Both the position numbers and the translations under genes were made by a program. The notes beneath the pieces are model-generated. The model had not been told where the DNA came from, made no database searches, and was given only the letters and a program-made list of their open reading frames with translations. Of a DNA stretch of 29,592 bases, positions 20,675 to 28,119 are shown piece by piece; position 1 is the stretch's first letter; each line of letters opens with the position of its first letter. Location of the stretch: the IMG/VR virus record IMGVR_UViG_3300042691_027337, positions 1-29,592 of that record, one strand, 5' to 3'. This DNA comes from a virus.

Positions 20675-22825
20675 TCACTGGCTCATCATGGGCGGGGCCG
20701 ACCGCGGGGGTGGCGGGCCGTCAGCACCCATGTTGTTGCGCTTGGGCTCGGCGCCGGAATTGTTCGAGCCCTCGGCGCCCTGGGCGTTCGGGTCCTTGTC
20801 CGCGGGGGCGCCGGTGGCCTGTCCACCGCCGCGGTTCATGGACATGATCGATGGCAGGCCCGCGGTGAACGCCTCCGACAGGTCCAGCTTCTCGTCCATG
20901 CGCTGGAGGATTTGGCGAGCGAGCCATTCCGGGTTGAGCCCCGGGATTTGGAGCAGGACCGGCGCGATCTGATTGATGTTCTGGATTTCGGCGGCCTTGT
21001 TGGGCCGTCCGGTGCTCGCCGCCTCGATGTCCAGGATCAGCTCGCGCGCGGCCTGGTCACGGTTCATTTCCGGCCAGACGGCGCCCGGGCCGACGATCTG
21101 GATGATCGTCTCCTGGGAATACTCCAGGAGGATCACCTGCCCGGCGGCGCGGGCCATGCCGGTCAGCATTTCGTCCAGGTCATCCACGTCCGACGACTGG
21201 CCGGACATGCGGGAGCTTTCCGCGATCGAGGTCTCGGTGGCCGAGGCGCCGGACGTGCCGCCGAGGTTCGCTTCCTGGGCGCCGACGACGCGCAGGATGT
21301 CCTGGAACGGGGCGGACACGTCGTAGAGGCTCGGGTCGATCGGCGGCATCTTGATCGGCTGGAGAAGCTGGTCCACGGACTGTCCAGGCTGGAGCCCGTT
21401 CAGCTCGATGATCGCGTTCGCCGGGTGGTTCCGGAGCTTGTCCTTGTCCTCGTCGTCCAGCATACCGTTGGCGGTCGCCATCTTCGGCCGGTTGGCGCGG
21501 CGATGCTCGCGGAGACCCTGGCGAGCCCGGTTCATTTCGAGCTGCATGTCCCGGATCAGGCGCACGTCGGACATCGGGAAGACCGAATTGGTGTGGTAGA
21601 CGTCGTTGAACGACAGGACGAACCACGGATAGAACCGTTCGATCCACACCTCGGGCTGGCCGGGCTCGCGCAGGAAGTCGGGATAGCCGTCGCACAGGAC
21701 ATAGACCAGGCCGTCCTTGCGGGAATAGACCTCCCAGACACAGAAGACCTCGGAGGACTTCTTGTCCTCCCAGGGCTCGCTCAGGCGCACCGGCTGGCCG
21801 GGGCCTTCGATCTTCTGGTAGGCCCGCGCGCCGGCGCCGGCCGACTGGACGTCCACGCCGTAAATCTCCTGGATGTCCTCGCCGCTCAGCATGAACTCTT
21901 CCGCGACCCAGCCAGCGCCAACCCAGTTGCGGAGGCGCTTGCACTTGGGGTCCGGGATGAGGGCCGTGCTGTCCGGGTAGCTGACGTCCAGGCCCTCGCG
22001 GGCAAGGATCATCGGCTCCTTGGACAGTGCGTTCATGGCGAGCCGGAGCTGTTCGGCCTCGGCGCCGTCAGGGACGCTCTCGCCGTCCGCGATATCCGCG
22101 GACAGGCGCTCGATGGTGGCGAGCTTTTCGGAGTAGTCCGAAATCTGACGCTCGACCTCGGGCTTCATCTTCATGGCCCGCTGGAAGCCGAGCTTGGTGT
22201 AGCCGACGCCGGTCGTGACGGTGCGCCGGACGACCTCCTTCATGCCCTCCTTGAACGGGATGACCTGCTCGTCCAGCGAATAGTCATAGGCCAGCTCCAG
22301 CGAACGCGCGATGCGGTCGAGCATCTGGTTCTGCTGGATGGCCTGCTGGGCGTCGTTGACGATGGCCTGGGCCTGCGCGAGGACCGCCGCCGCGTGTCCC
22401 TGGACAACCGGGTCCGGGACCGTGGACATGATTTCCTGCGCGGAGGCCATCTGCTGCTGGGCCGCCTGGAGCGAGGTCATCGTGCCATCCCAGAGCGACG
22501 AGACCAGCTTGGTCTTGCGGCGGACGACGGTGCGCGGGTTGCGCGCATAGAGCGACGCGGTCCGGTGCTTGATGTGCCGCAGGACGATGTTCGCCACATA
22601 GCGGTCATCGTTGTCGGTCTGGTCCGGCCACTGGTAGCCGGCGGCGAAGCGCATGTCCTCGCGCATCCGCCGGAAGCTGGGCTCCCAATGGACCTTGGCG
22701 GCCCGGATGCGTGACTGCCACTTGCTACACAGCTCGGCGCGCTGGGGCGCGGGGTCCGGGCGCTCGCGCGCCACAACCTTCTCCGGGGCCTGGGGGGTGG
22801 CGCCTACGGCTTCGGTCAGCTCCAT
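20675..22825 (-). CDS. Portal protein (716 aa)
   Basis: Forms the dodecameric DNA gate of the head. Recognisable segments are R-F-A-A-G-Y-Q-W-P-D-Q-T near residue 60, R-T-A-S-L-Y-A-R-N-P-R-T-V near 88, a Gln/Ala-rich helical insertion (about 110-165), Y-D-Y-S-L-D-E-Q near 180, I-P-D-P-K-C-K-R-L near 285 and a long C-terminal region with A-A-G-Q-V-I-L-L-E-Y. The last 50 residues are Gly/Pro/Asn-rich. The length fits the large P22-like portals with a C-terminal barrel extension. ATG 22825 is chosen over GTG 22828 because GGAGG is correctly spaced for it; it shares TGATG with the terminase stop. It precedes the scaffold gene, separated by a hairpin. Confidence 0.93.
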   Translation of the reverse strand: MELTEAVGATPQAPEKVVARERPDPAPQRAELCSKWQSRIRAAKVHWEPSFRRMREDMRFAAGYQWPDQTDNDDRYVANIVLRHIKHRTASLYARNPRTVVRRKTKLVSSLWDGTMTSLQAAQQQMASAQEIMSTVPDPVVQGHAAAVLAQAQAIVNDAQQAIQQNQMLDRIARSLELAYDYSLDEQVIPFKEGMKEVVRRTVTTGVGYTKLGFQRAMKMKPEVERQISDYSEKLATIERLSADIADGESVPDGAEAEQLRLAMNALSKEPMILAREGLDVSYPDSTALIPDPKCKRLRNWVGAGWVAEEFMLSGEDIQEIYGVDVQSAGAGARAYQKIEGPGQPVRLSEPWEDKKSSEVFCVWEVYSRKDGLVYVLCDGYPDFLREPGQPEVWIERFYPWFVLSFNDVYHTNSVFPMSDVRLIRDMQLEMNRARQGLREHRRANRPKMATANGMLDDEDKDKLRNHPANAIIELNGLQPGQSVDQLLQPIKMPPIDPSLYDVSAPFQDILRVVGAQEANLGGTSGASATETSIAESSRMSGQSSDVDDLDEMLTGMARAAGQVILLEYSQETIIQIVGPGAVWPEMNRDQAARELILDIEAASTGRPNKAAEIQNINQIAPVLLQIPGLNPEWLARQILQRMDEKLDLSEAFTAGLPSIMSMNRGGGQATGAPADKDPNAQGAEGSNNSGAEPKRNNMGADGPPPPRSAPPMMSQ

Positions 22826-24420
22826 CACCAGCCTCCATTGCTGCGGGCTCGGGCGTTTTCGCGCCGGGTCCGGTTGCTCTCGTGCATGAGCGCCCCATAG
22901 GTGCCTGGGCGGTAGCGGTCAGCGCCGTGTCGGATCGGACCAGCGGAAATCAGGTAGTTCATGCCCAGGCCGACGTAGGCGAGCGCGTCCACAAAGTCGT
23001 CGTGGGCCGCGCCCGGAAACTTCACGATCTGGTCGCGGGCCTCGGGCCACCACGGCGCGCGCTCGGGGAAGAAAACCTTCCCCATCGCCATGCGCCCCTG
23101 GATCGACTGGGCGCGGGTCTGCTTGTCCGCGATCGGGATGACCTCGCAGACGGCACAGAACAGCCCTTCCTCCAGCATCCGCTTGCGGAGGAACGGGCCG
23201 ATGGACTTGGAAATGTGCGAGCGTTCCGCCCACCAATAGATGGGCTTGTATCGCTGGATCAGCGCCAGCATGGCGTCCACCGCCTGGTCCGCCGAGCCCT
23301 GGCGCCACCACACGTCCGGCAGGACATAAATGTCGTCGTTCTCGTCCACGCCGACCGGGATGAGGCAGGTCTTGTCCCGGTTCTGGAGCTGGGACACGGC
23401 ATGGTCGGAAGCGATGTAGAACCGCAGGTTCTTCGGCAGCTCGTTCGGCTTGTAGGTCTTCAGCCACTCGGACTGAAAGAACGCGCCGCCGTCGGGCGTC
23501 GGCCGGCCCTGGTAGAGGGACGCGAAGCCTGCCGTGTCGCGGCGCTGCTGCTCAAGCAGGAAGCCGCGGTCGAACCGCTCCGGCCAGAGAGCTTCGCCGG
23601 GCTTGCGCCCGAGGGGGTCGCCCTCCAGGGCCAGCGCCGGCAGGTCGATGATCTTCCACTGGGCCGCTTCCTCGGGGTCGTAATAGTCGTTGCCCGGATC
23701 GGTCAGCCGGCCGACCAGGTCGTCCTCATGCCAGCGGGTCTGAATGATGACCACGCGCGCATCCTGGGTCATCATGCGGGTGCCGATGACCTGCGTGAAC
23801 CATGTCCAGAGCTGGTCGCGGATCGTGGGCGAGTTGGCTTCCCGGCGGTCCTTGATCGGGTCGTCGATGATGAGAAGATGCCCGCCGCGGCCGGTGGTCG
23901 TGCCGCCTCGGCCGACGAAGGCGAGGACGCCATCGGCCATCGTCTCCAGTCGGTCCACGGCCGCGGAGCCGTCCTTCAGGTGGACGCCCTCGAACACCTG
24001 CTGGTAAGCCGCCGACTGGACGATGTCCCGGACAGCGCGGCCGATGTCGCCAGCGTATTTCTCGTTGTAAGTGCCGAAGATGATCGAGTGTTCGGGGTGA
24101 CGGCCGGCATACCAGGCCGGGAATTTCTTGGACGCCAGCTCGGTCTTACCGTGGCGCGGGGGGCAGTTGATGATGAGGCGCTTGTAGCGGCCAGCCTCGA
24201 CTTCCTCCAGCGCCGCCGCGATCACACGGTGATGCCGCGCGTCCTCGTAGAGGGACCGCTGGGTGTTGTCGCTGTCGTCGGGGTGCGGCATGACCAGCTT
24301 GGTGAACGAAAGCAGGTCTTCGCGCGCCTTGTCGGCGGCGACCAGGCGCTCGATCGCGCGGAGCGCGCGGGTCTCGGGCGACACCGAGACAGGCTTGAGG
24401 TGGGGATTGGGCTTGCTCAT
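22825..24420 (-). CDS. terL: Terminase large subunit (531 aa)
   Basis: Packaging motor and headful or site-specific nuclease. The ATPase half has Walker A C-P-P-R-H-G-K-T (residues 86-93), Walker B L-L-I-I-D-D (182-187) and a coupling motif Q-T-R-W-H-E-D-D (227-234). The nuclease half has Y-I-A-S-D-H (Asp339), W-W-A-E (Glu399) and H-D-D-F-V-D-A-L-A (Asp474/475/478), the acidic residues of the RNase H-like fold. Length is normal. The ATG overlaps the stop of the tail-fibre-like gene upstream (ATGA), and its stop abuts the portal start. No recognisable small terminase gene precedes it, which is unusual; it may lie outside the window or be one of the unassigned small genes. Confidence 0.96.
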   Translation of the reverse strand: MSKPNPHLKPVSVSPETRALRAIERLVAADKAREDLLSFTKLVMPHPDDSDNTQRSLYEDARHHRVIAAALEEVEAGRYKRLIINCPPRHGKTELASKKFPAWYAGRHPEHSIIFGTYNEKYAGDIGRAVRDIVQSAAYQQVFEGVHLKDGSAAVDRLETMADGVLAFVGRGGTTTGRGGHLLIIDDPIKDRREANSPTIRDQLWTWFTQVIGTRMMTQDARVVIIQTRWHEDDLVGRLTDPGNDYYDPEEAAQWKIIDLPALALEGDPLGRKPGEALWPERFDRGFLLEQQRRDTAGFASLYQGRPTPDGGAFFQSEWLKTYKPNELPKNLRFYIASDHAVSQLQNRDKTCLIPVGVDENDDIYVLPDVWWRQGSADQAVDAMLALIQRYKPIYWWAERSHISKSIGPFLRKRMLEEGLFCAVCEVIPIADKQTRAQSIQGRMAMGKVFFPERAPWWPEARDQIVKFPGAAHDDFVDALAYVGLGMNYLISAGPIRHGADRYRPGTYGALMHESNRTRRENARARSNGGW

Positions 24421-25100
24421 GTCGTCGTCGTGGCCCAGGTGAAATTCCGCCCGGGCGTGTAGATCGTCGCGACGCGCTGGGTGGCGGGCGCGTTGGCCGT
24501 GAGCATCCGCAGGCGCAGGACGTCGCTGTGGCGGATGTTGACGTGCTGGCTCCAGGACCCAAGCCCGTTGACGCGGATTTCGGCGTTCGCGGCGGCGATG
24601 CTGGAGCGCACCGTCAGGGAATAGACGCCGGTCGTATCGGCGTTGGTGAAGGTGAAGTCGGCGCTCTCGACGGTGACGTTCTGGGCCTGCCCGGTCAGGT
24701 TGGCGGGGCCGGTGATCGCGTCGGGCTGGACAAGGGACAGGGCCGCCTTGGCGGCTATGGCGGACGAAAGCGCCGCGAGGTCCGCGACAAGGTTCGTGAT
24801 GTCGGACTGCGCGTGGCCGTGGCCGGTGTTGGACTTGCCGGCGAGCGCAGCGACGAGCCCGGTGATGTCGGCCAGGGCGTAGTCGCCGGCCTGGGCGATG
24901 ACCGTGCCCTGACGCCCGAAGACGCTCGACACGCCGCCGGCCACGACGGACTTGAAGTCGTCGGGCGTGATGCGCCGGACGAACAGCTCGCCCGCGACGA
25001 TGGTGATGACCGGAATGTAGCCGTCGGCCGACATCGTCACCGTCTGCGGCAGCGCGATGATCGTGTCCTTCAGGAAGCTCCGGTCGAAAGGCTGGCTCAC
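24417..25100 (-). CDS. Tail-fibre-like / virion fibre protein (227 aa)
   Basis: Contains V-S-S-V-F-G-R-Q-G-T-V-I-A-Q-A-G-D-Y (residues 56-73) and then A-L-A-D-I-T-G-L and G-H-G-H-A-Q-S-D-I-T-N-L, the repeated 'fibre shaft' signature of many phage tail fibres. The C-terminal 90 residues are a beta-rich, head-like domain. The N-terminal 50 residues could be an attachment domain. It is translationally coupled both ways (GTGA overlap with the preceding membrane-protein gene, ATGA with terL), so a fibre gene is embedded in the packaging module, away from the fibre at the far end of the operon. Start GTG is inferred from this overlap. A capsid or head fibre is an alternative to a tail fibre. Confidence 0.78.
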   Translation of the reverse strand: MSQPFDRSFLKDTIIALPQTVTMSADGYIPVITIVAGELFVRRITPDDFKSVVAGGVSSVFGRQGTVIAQAGDYALADITGLVAALAGKSNTGHGHAQSDITNLVADLAALSSAIAAKAALSLVQPDAITGPANLTGQAQNVTVESADFTFTNADTTGVYSLTVRSSIAAANAEIRVNGLGSWSQHVNIRHSDVLRLRMLTANAPATQRVATIYTPGRNFTWATTTT

Positions 25101-25438
25101 TGGCGCGGACCCCCGGGGGACGTGGGGGCCTGGCTGCGCTCCAGTCGCTCCAGAACCGCCCGCATGTGACGCATGTCGGCCCGCAGCTCGCTGAGAATTT
25201 CGGTCGAGACGAGGCGCATCGAGTTCATGTCGTCGCGCAGCCTCATGAGGTTCGCGGTATGCTCGCGATCCGCCTGGGTGAAGACCGGGAGGGTTTCAGC
25301 CTTGATCCGCGCCAGTTCGGTCCTGGCCTCGCGCACGTCGTTGGACGTGGTGAACCAGATGCCGAGCACGCCGGCCAGCATGACGCCAAACTTGGCAACG
25401 TCCTCCCAACCGAAGTTGAGCTTGGAAATATCCACCAT
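25097..25438 (-). CDS. Membrane-anchored coiled-coil protein (113 aa)
   Basis: Residues 16-32 (F-G-V-M-L-A-G-V-L-G-I-W-F) form one membrane segment near the N-terminus. Residues 33-100 form a charged coiled coil (V-R-E-A-R-T-E-L-A-R-I-K, then R-A-D-M-R-H-M-R-A-V-L-E-R-L-E-R), and a short Pro-rich tail ends the protein. This is the layout of i-spanin-like and other small phage envelope proteins, but a separate spanin pair is present in the lysis cassette, so its role here is open. It starts at ATG 25438 with GGAGG eight bases upstream and follows the hairpin at 25460-25483. It is the first gene of the packaging module and overlaps the next start. Confidence 0.7.
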   Translation of the reverse strand: MVDISKLNFGWEDVAKFGVMLAGVLGIWFTTSNDVREARTELARIKAETLPVFTQADREHTANLMRLRDDMNSMRLVSTEILSELRADMRHMRAVLERLERSQAPTSPGGPRQ

Positions 25439-25459
25439 CGTCGTGGCCTCCAGGCAGGG

Positions 25460-25483
25460 GACCGCGGGGTGGCCCCCGCGGTC
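25460..25483 (-). terminator. Perfect 10-bp hairpin ahead of the packaging module
   Basis: Arms GACCGCGGGG and CCCCGCGGTC pair perfectly around a 4-base loop. The block is flanked by a direct repeat GCAGGGGACCG at 25454-25464 and 25490-25500, the first copy overlapping the stem. No U-run follows on the minus strand. It separates the virion-associated gene at 25502 from the packaging genes and is probably an attenuator or processing signal. Confidence 0.65.
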
Positions 25484-25501
25484 GCTTTCGCAGGGGACCG
25501 A

Positions 25502-26020
25502 TCAGTTCTGGAGAATGTCGGTGGTGAGCGTGAACACCTCGGCGCTCGCCGGGGTGTAGGCGCCGCGGGCCTCGATCAGCGCGAACAGCGTGGTGGCGCC
25601 GTCCGGAAGGTCGAAGAACAGGCCCGGGTCCGCCACCTGGGCGAAGCCGACGGCGCCGGCCGTGCCGACACGGTCCACGGTCACGTCCACGGAACCGATG
25701 TAGTTGGTCATGACGGCGGGGACCCAGGCGGCGTTGTCGCCGTTGGCGACCGCGACGGTTGCCCGGAAGTAGTGGACACGGAAGGCGGCGTTGGCGACGC
25801 CGGTGCCGGACTTGTGGAGCTTCACGCCGGCGATGCGGCCACCCTCGCCCGCGACGCGCGCGGCGCCGAGAACCTGGATCGGAGCGACCGAGCCGGCCGT
25901 GGTGCTGTTGGCGACGAGGTCGCCGGATGCGTATGCCGTGGTGTCCGCCGGGCGGGTCATGGCCGCGGCAGCAAGGGAGGCGGCCATCAGGCCGATCGGG
26001 TCAAAGCGATTGTCCGCCAT
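25502..26020 (-). CDS. Virion-associated beta-rich protein (172 aa)
   Basis: After a short Ala-rich N-terminus the pattern D-T-T-A-Y-A-S-G-D-L-V-A-N-S-T-T-A-G-S-V, then G-G-R-I-A-G-V-K-L-H-K-S and A-F-R-V-H-Y-F, and a final A-L-I-E-A-R-G-A-Y-T-P, is shared by a group of phage structural proteins of unclear role, possibly head decoration or fibre-associated. The composition is beta-rich. The start at ATG 26020 is chosen because AGGAGA precedes it and homology begins at M-A-D-N; an upstream ATG at 26071 would read through the hairpin. It stands alone between two hairpins (26043-26078 and 25460-25483), which suggests a separately tuned, abundant product. Confidence 0.72.
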   Translation of the reverse strand: MADNRFDPIGLMAASLAAAAMTRPADTTAYASGDLVANSTTAGSVAPIQVLGAARVAGEGGRIAGVKLHKSGTGVANAAFRVHYFRATVAVANGDNAAWVPAVMTNYIGSVDVTVDRVGTAGAVGFAQVADPGLFFDLPDGATTLFALIEARGAYTPASAEVFTLTTDILQN

Positions 26021-26042
26021 CTGGGTCTCCTGTTGCGGGTGT

Positions 26043-26078
26043 CCTGTGGCGTCAGCCACGTTGCACGACACCGACAGG
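26043..26078 (-). terminator. Bulged hairpin after the lysis cassette
   Basis: Arms 26043-26053 and 26067-26078 pair over 11 base pairs with one bulge (CCTGT and GGTGTC against GACGCC and ACAGG on the minus strand), with a 13-base loop. It fills most of the 60-base gap between the o-spanin stop and the next gene's ribosome site. Without a U-run it is more likely an attenuator or RNA-stability element than a full terminator. Confidence 0.55.
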
Positions 26079-26080
26079 TA

Positions 26081-26284
26081 TCATCGCCGGGGACAGATGG
26101 CGAGATAGACAGAGTTGTGAGCCTTGACCTGCTTGATGGTCTCGTCGGTGTCCCGGCTCGACCAGGTGATGGGCCGGAAACTGGCGCAGATGGCGGTGGT
26201 CGGATCAGTCGCGACGGAACCCGTCGTCGTCACGCAACCGGCCAGGATCAGCGTTGCGCCGATCAGCAGCCGCGCGCGCCTCAT
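26081..26284 (-). CDS. Rz1-like o-spanin lipoprotein (67 aa)
   Basis: A short basic start (M-R-R-A-R), a hydrophobic run and a lipobox L-A-G-C (Cys17) define a signal-peptidase II lipoprotein of the outer membrane. The mature part carries F-R-P-I-T-W-S-S-R-D-T-D-E-T-I-K-Q and H-N-S-V-Y, a pattern common in small phage lipoproteins placed beside endolysins. Its first 80 bases overlap the end of the upstream gene in another frame, the classical Rz/Rz1 arrangement. ATG 26284 is preferred to ATG 26314 because it gives a proper signal peptide. It would work with the inner-membrane spanin to disrupt the outer membrane at lysis. Confidence 0.8.
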   Translation of the reverse strand: MRRARLLIGATLILAGCVTTTGSVATDPTTAICASFRPITWSSRDTDETIKQVKAHNSVYLAICPRR

Positions 26285-26432
26285 TTGCCTTGGCGATGAC
26301 CTTGAGAGCTGCATCCAACCCCTCCTTCGCCTGCCCGGCGGCCCCCGCGTCGATCAGCTTCCTGTCCCGGAGGAACCCGGTCAGGCCCTCCAGGAGTTTC
26401 AGGATCGACGCGACGAGCCCAACCCAGGCCAC
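26205..26432 (-). CDS. Probable Rz-like i-spanin (75 aa)
   Basis: The N-terminus (V-A-W-V-G-L-V-A-S-I-L-K-L-L-E-G-L) is hydrophobic to amphipathic and could anchor in the inner membrane. The rest is a charged helix (A-K-E-G-L-D-A-A-L-K-V-I-A-K-A-N-E-A-R) ending in R-L-R-D-D-D-G-F-R-R-D, an ending common in phage Rz-like proteins. Overlap with the Rz1-like gene in another frame supports the assignment. The GTG start at 26432 lies four bases after the holin stop and is inferred from coupling; its Shine-Dalgarno is weak, and an ATG at 26483 inside the holin gene is the alternative. Function is by context and layout, not clear homology. Confidence 0.62.
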   Translation of the reverse strand: MAWVGLVASILKLLEGLTGFLRDRKLIDAGAAGQAKEGLDAALKVIAKANEARAAADRRNADPGRLRDDDGFRRD

Positions 26433-26436
26433 GACG

Positions 26437-26607
26437 TCAAGCCGCCTTGCGCTTCTCGATGATGGACCAGGCGATGCCGGCAATCGTGATGATCGCGCCC
26501 GCGGCCTGCTCGACCAGACCGGCGTCCAGGATGCCCTTGGAGGCGAGAATGCCGCCGCCGAAGGTGAGGATGTGGCGGATCACGCCGAAGATGGTTTCCT
26601 TGTTCAT
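26437..26607 (-). CDS. Holin, Pam3-gp28-like (56 aa)
   Basis: This gene is short but clear. It starts at ATG 26607 with AGGAG seven bases upstream. The protein has the pattern N-K-E-T-I-F-G-V-I-R-H-I-L-T-F-G-G-G, a Gly/Ala-rich first membrane segment, a short polar turn (L-D-A-G-L-V-E-Q), a second hydrophobic segment (A-I-I-T-I-A-G-I-A-W-S-I-I) and a basic end E-K-R-K. This matches the small two-segment phage holins related to Pam3 gp28. It would make inner-membrane holes that release the M15 endolysin encoded 12 bases upstream, timing lysis. Confidence 0.82.
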   Translation of the reverse strand: MNKETIFGVIRHILTFGGGILASKGILDAGLVEQAAGAIITIAGIAWSIIEKRKAA

Positions 26608-26619
26608 GGCTGGCTCCTG

Positions 26620-27021
26620 TCAGGGATATTTTGCGTGGGGGAGCTGGAAATGCGGCCCGTCCTTGAAGGTCTTCCAGTCGCCGCCCCACTCGATCGGCAC
26701 CTTCACGTCCTTCGCCGCCTGCTTCACGACCTTCGCGAGCTGGGAATAGAGCGGCCAGTCCCAGCGGACCTTGCCGTTCAGCTTGACCACGAAGTCCACG
26801 GCCTTGGACGTGCCGTCCTTGCCGGGGATGTGCCGGGACCGGAGGGTGCGGGTGGCGCCCTTGGCGTAGAGCACGCGCTGCTCCGCAAGGGTCCGGACGC
26901 CGCAGGTGATGGCGAAGGTGAAGTCCGGGTCGGACATCAGCTCGGCGGCGCGGTGGACAACCCGGATCAGGTCCGGGTGGACACCCTTGAGCCTGGACTT
27001 GGATGCGTTATCGAGGATCAT
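26620..27021 (-). CDS. Endolysin, peptidase M15 (L-Ala-D-Glu type, 133 aa)
   Basis: Zinc peptidase cleaving the peptide cross-links of murein. The motif order matches T5-type endopeptidase: G-V-H-P-D-L near residue 13, G-V-R-T-L-A-E-Q (41-48), S-R-H (His64) followed by A-V-D (Asp76) as zinc ligands, then W-D-W-P-L-Y, W-G-G-D-W (112-116) and D-G-P-H-F-Q-L with Asp121 and the third ligand His124. No signal peptide or membrane segment is present, so it needs the neighbouring holin. Start at ATG 27021 is where the family begins; the ATG at 27093 adds 24 unrelated residues. It overlaps the preceding membrane-peptide gene by 14 bases. Confidence 0.93.
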   Translation of the reverse strand: MILDNASKSRLKGVHPDLIRVVHRAAELMSDPDFTFAITCGVRTLAEQRVLYAKGATRTLRSRHIPGKDGTSKAVDFVVKLNGKVRWDWPLYSQLAKVVKQAAKDVKVPIEWGGDWKTFKDGPHFQLPHAKYP

Positions 27022-27160
27022 GGTCTTCGTCCTGTGTCCTGATGCGCTTGCCCGTATTGAGGACGAATAAAAGCAAAGCCCCCAGGACCGCAAGCCCGAC
27101 GAGCGTGACCACCAGCTCCACGATCAGGCGTTGAACCTCCAGGGGGAAGGCGCCGCTCAT
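27008..27160 (-). CDS. Small single-span membrane protein of the lysis region (50 aa)
   Basis: Sequence features: a short polar N-terminus, a strongly hydrophobic stretch from about residue 12 to 34 (L-I-V-E-L-V-V-T-L-V-G-L-A-V-L-G-A-L-L-L) and a charged tail K-R-I-R-T-Q-D-E-D-H-D. It starts at ATG 27160, two bases after the stop of the propeller-like gene, and its end overlaps the endolysin start by 14 bases, so it is coupled to lysis. It could be a second holin, an antiholin or an unrelated envelope peptide. No family is recognised. Confidence 0.65.
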   Translation of the reverse strand: MSGAFPLEVQRLIVELVVTLVGLAVLGALLLFVLNTGKRIRTQDEDHDPR

Positions 27161-27162
27161 GG

Positions 27163-28119
27163 TCAAGCCGCCTGGTTGGCGAAAGTGCTGGGGCCGTAGC
27201 CGGTGAGGTTGGCCGTGATGTCCAGCCAATTCGTCCCGAAATCGAACGAAATAAACACGTTGTTCTGGCCGAACGCATAGACATAGTCGCCGTTGCGGCA
27301 GAGCCGGGTGAACCCCGCGCCGAGCGAGACTGCCGTCCAGGTGCCGGTGGGGTTGGCGGCGCGGATCAACGTGTTGCCGGTGGAGCCGCACGCCAGGAAC
27401 TGCGTCCCGGTCCAGATGACGTCCAGAAGGTCCTGCGTGGTTCCGGATGTGGCGAGGGCATAGCTGGTGCCGTTGCTGGAGGCAGAAATCACACCGCCGG
27501 AGGCGACGCCGACGATGTAGCCACCGCCCGCCGCCGCCGCGTTGAACTGGTTTCCGGTGCCGCTGGATCGACTTGTCCAGGTGCCGAGCAGAGTAGCAGT
27601 GTGGAGCGATCCGCTCTGGCCGAAGACGGCGGTGATGCCCAGGCCCGGCTCTCGCGCGATCGCGCGGGCCGCCGCGGTTCCGTTCGGGACGTCGGTCCCG
27701 GCGGTCCAGGGGGATTGCCCGTCCGGGGAAGACGCACTCCGGTCGGTGACAACGCCCGAGGTCGTGGGGAAGACCGCATAGAACCCCCCAGACCCATCCA
27801 GGCATGTCACCACGCCGGGCGCCGTGATGTCGATCGGTGACGTCGCCTGGCTGGCGAAAGCGAGGCCGTCGAGGGACGTGTAGCAGGCAGCAACGCCTGT
27901 GGTCACGACCGGGCCACCAAAGAGGAACCGGGTCCCGTTGTGCCGCAGCGTGTGGACCGAGGGAAACGTGACGGGCAGGCCGGACGCCGCCTGGAGGGCG
28001 CCGAAGTTGTAGCCGTCCAACGCCCGCCAGACCTGCCCCGCCGTCGTGGACAGGACCAGCGTCGGCCGGAGAACCGGCCGGCGCACACCCCCGAGAATAC
28101 CACCAAGTCCCGGGATCAT
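27163..28119 (-). CDS. BNR/sialidase-like beta-propeller virion protein (318 aa)
   Basis: The protein is built of repeated beta units with Asp-box-like turns (S-L-D-G-L-A-F, S-N-G-T-S-Y, S-F-D-F-G-T-N-W-L-D-I), together with repeated T-W-T-(S/A) and G-G-x-Y strands. This is the pattern of BNR repeat propellers found in phage fibre or tail-associated proteins and in sialidases. No catalytic sialidase residues could be assigned, so a binding or structural role is favoured. The ATG at 28119 overlaps the stop of the tail fibre gene as ATGA, so the two are co-translated, suggesting a fibre-associated or host-recognition protein. Confidence 0.75.
   Translation of the reverse strand: MIPGLGGILGGVRRPVLRPTLVLSTTAGQVWRALDGYNFGALQAASGLPVTFPSVHTLRHNGTRFLFGGPVVTTGVAACYTSLDGLAFASQATSPIDITAPGVVTCLDGSGGFYAVFPTTSGVVTDRSASSPDGQSPWTAGTDVPNGTAAARAIAREPGLGITAVFGQSGSLHTATLLGTWTSRSSGTGNQFNAAAAGGGYIVGVASGGVISASSNGTSYALATSGTTQDLLDVIWTGTQFLACGSTGNTLIRAANPTGTWTAVSLGAGFTRLCRNGDYVYAFGQNNVFISFDFGTNWLDITANLTGYGPSTFANQAA

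Noticed and set aside
26620-27093. Endolysin starting at ATG 27093.
   Set aside because: It would add 24 residues with no family match that read the membrane-peptide gene out of frame; ATG 27021 begins the M15 homology.
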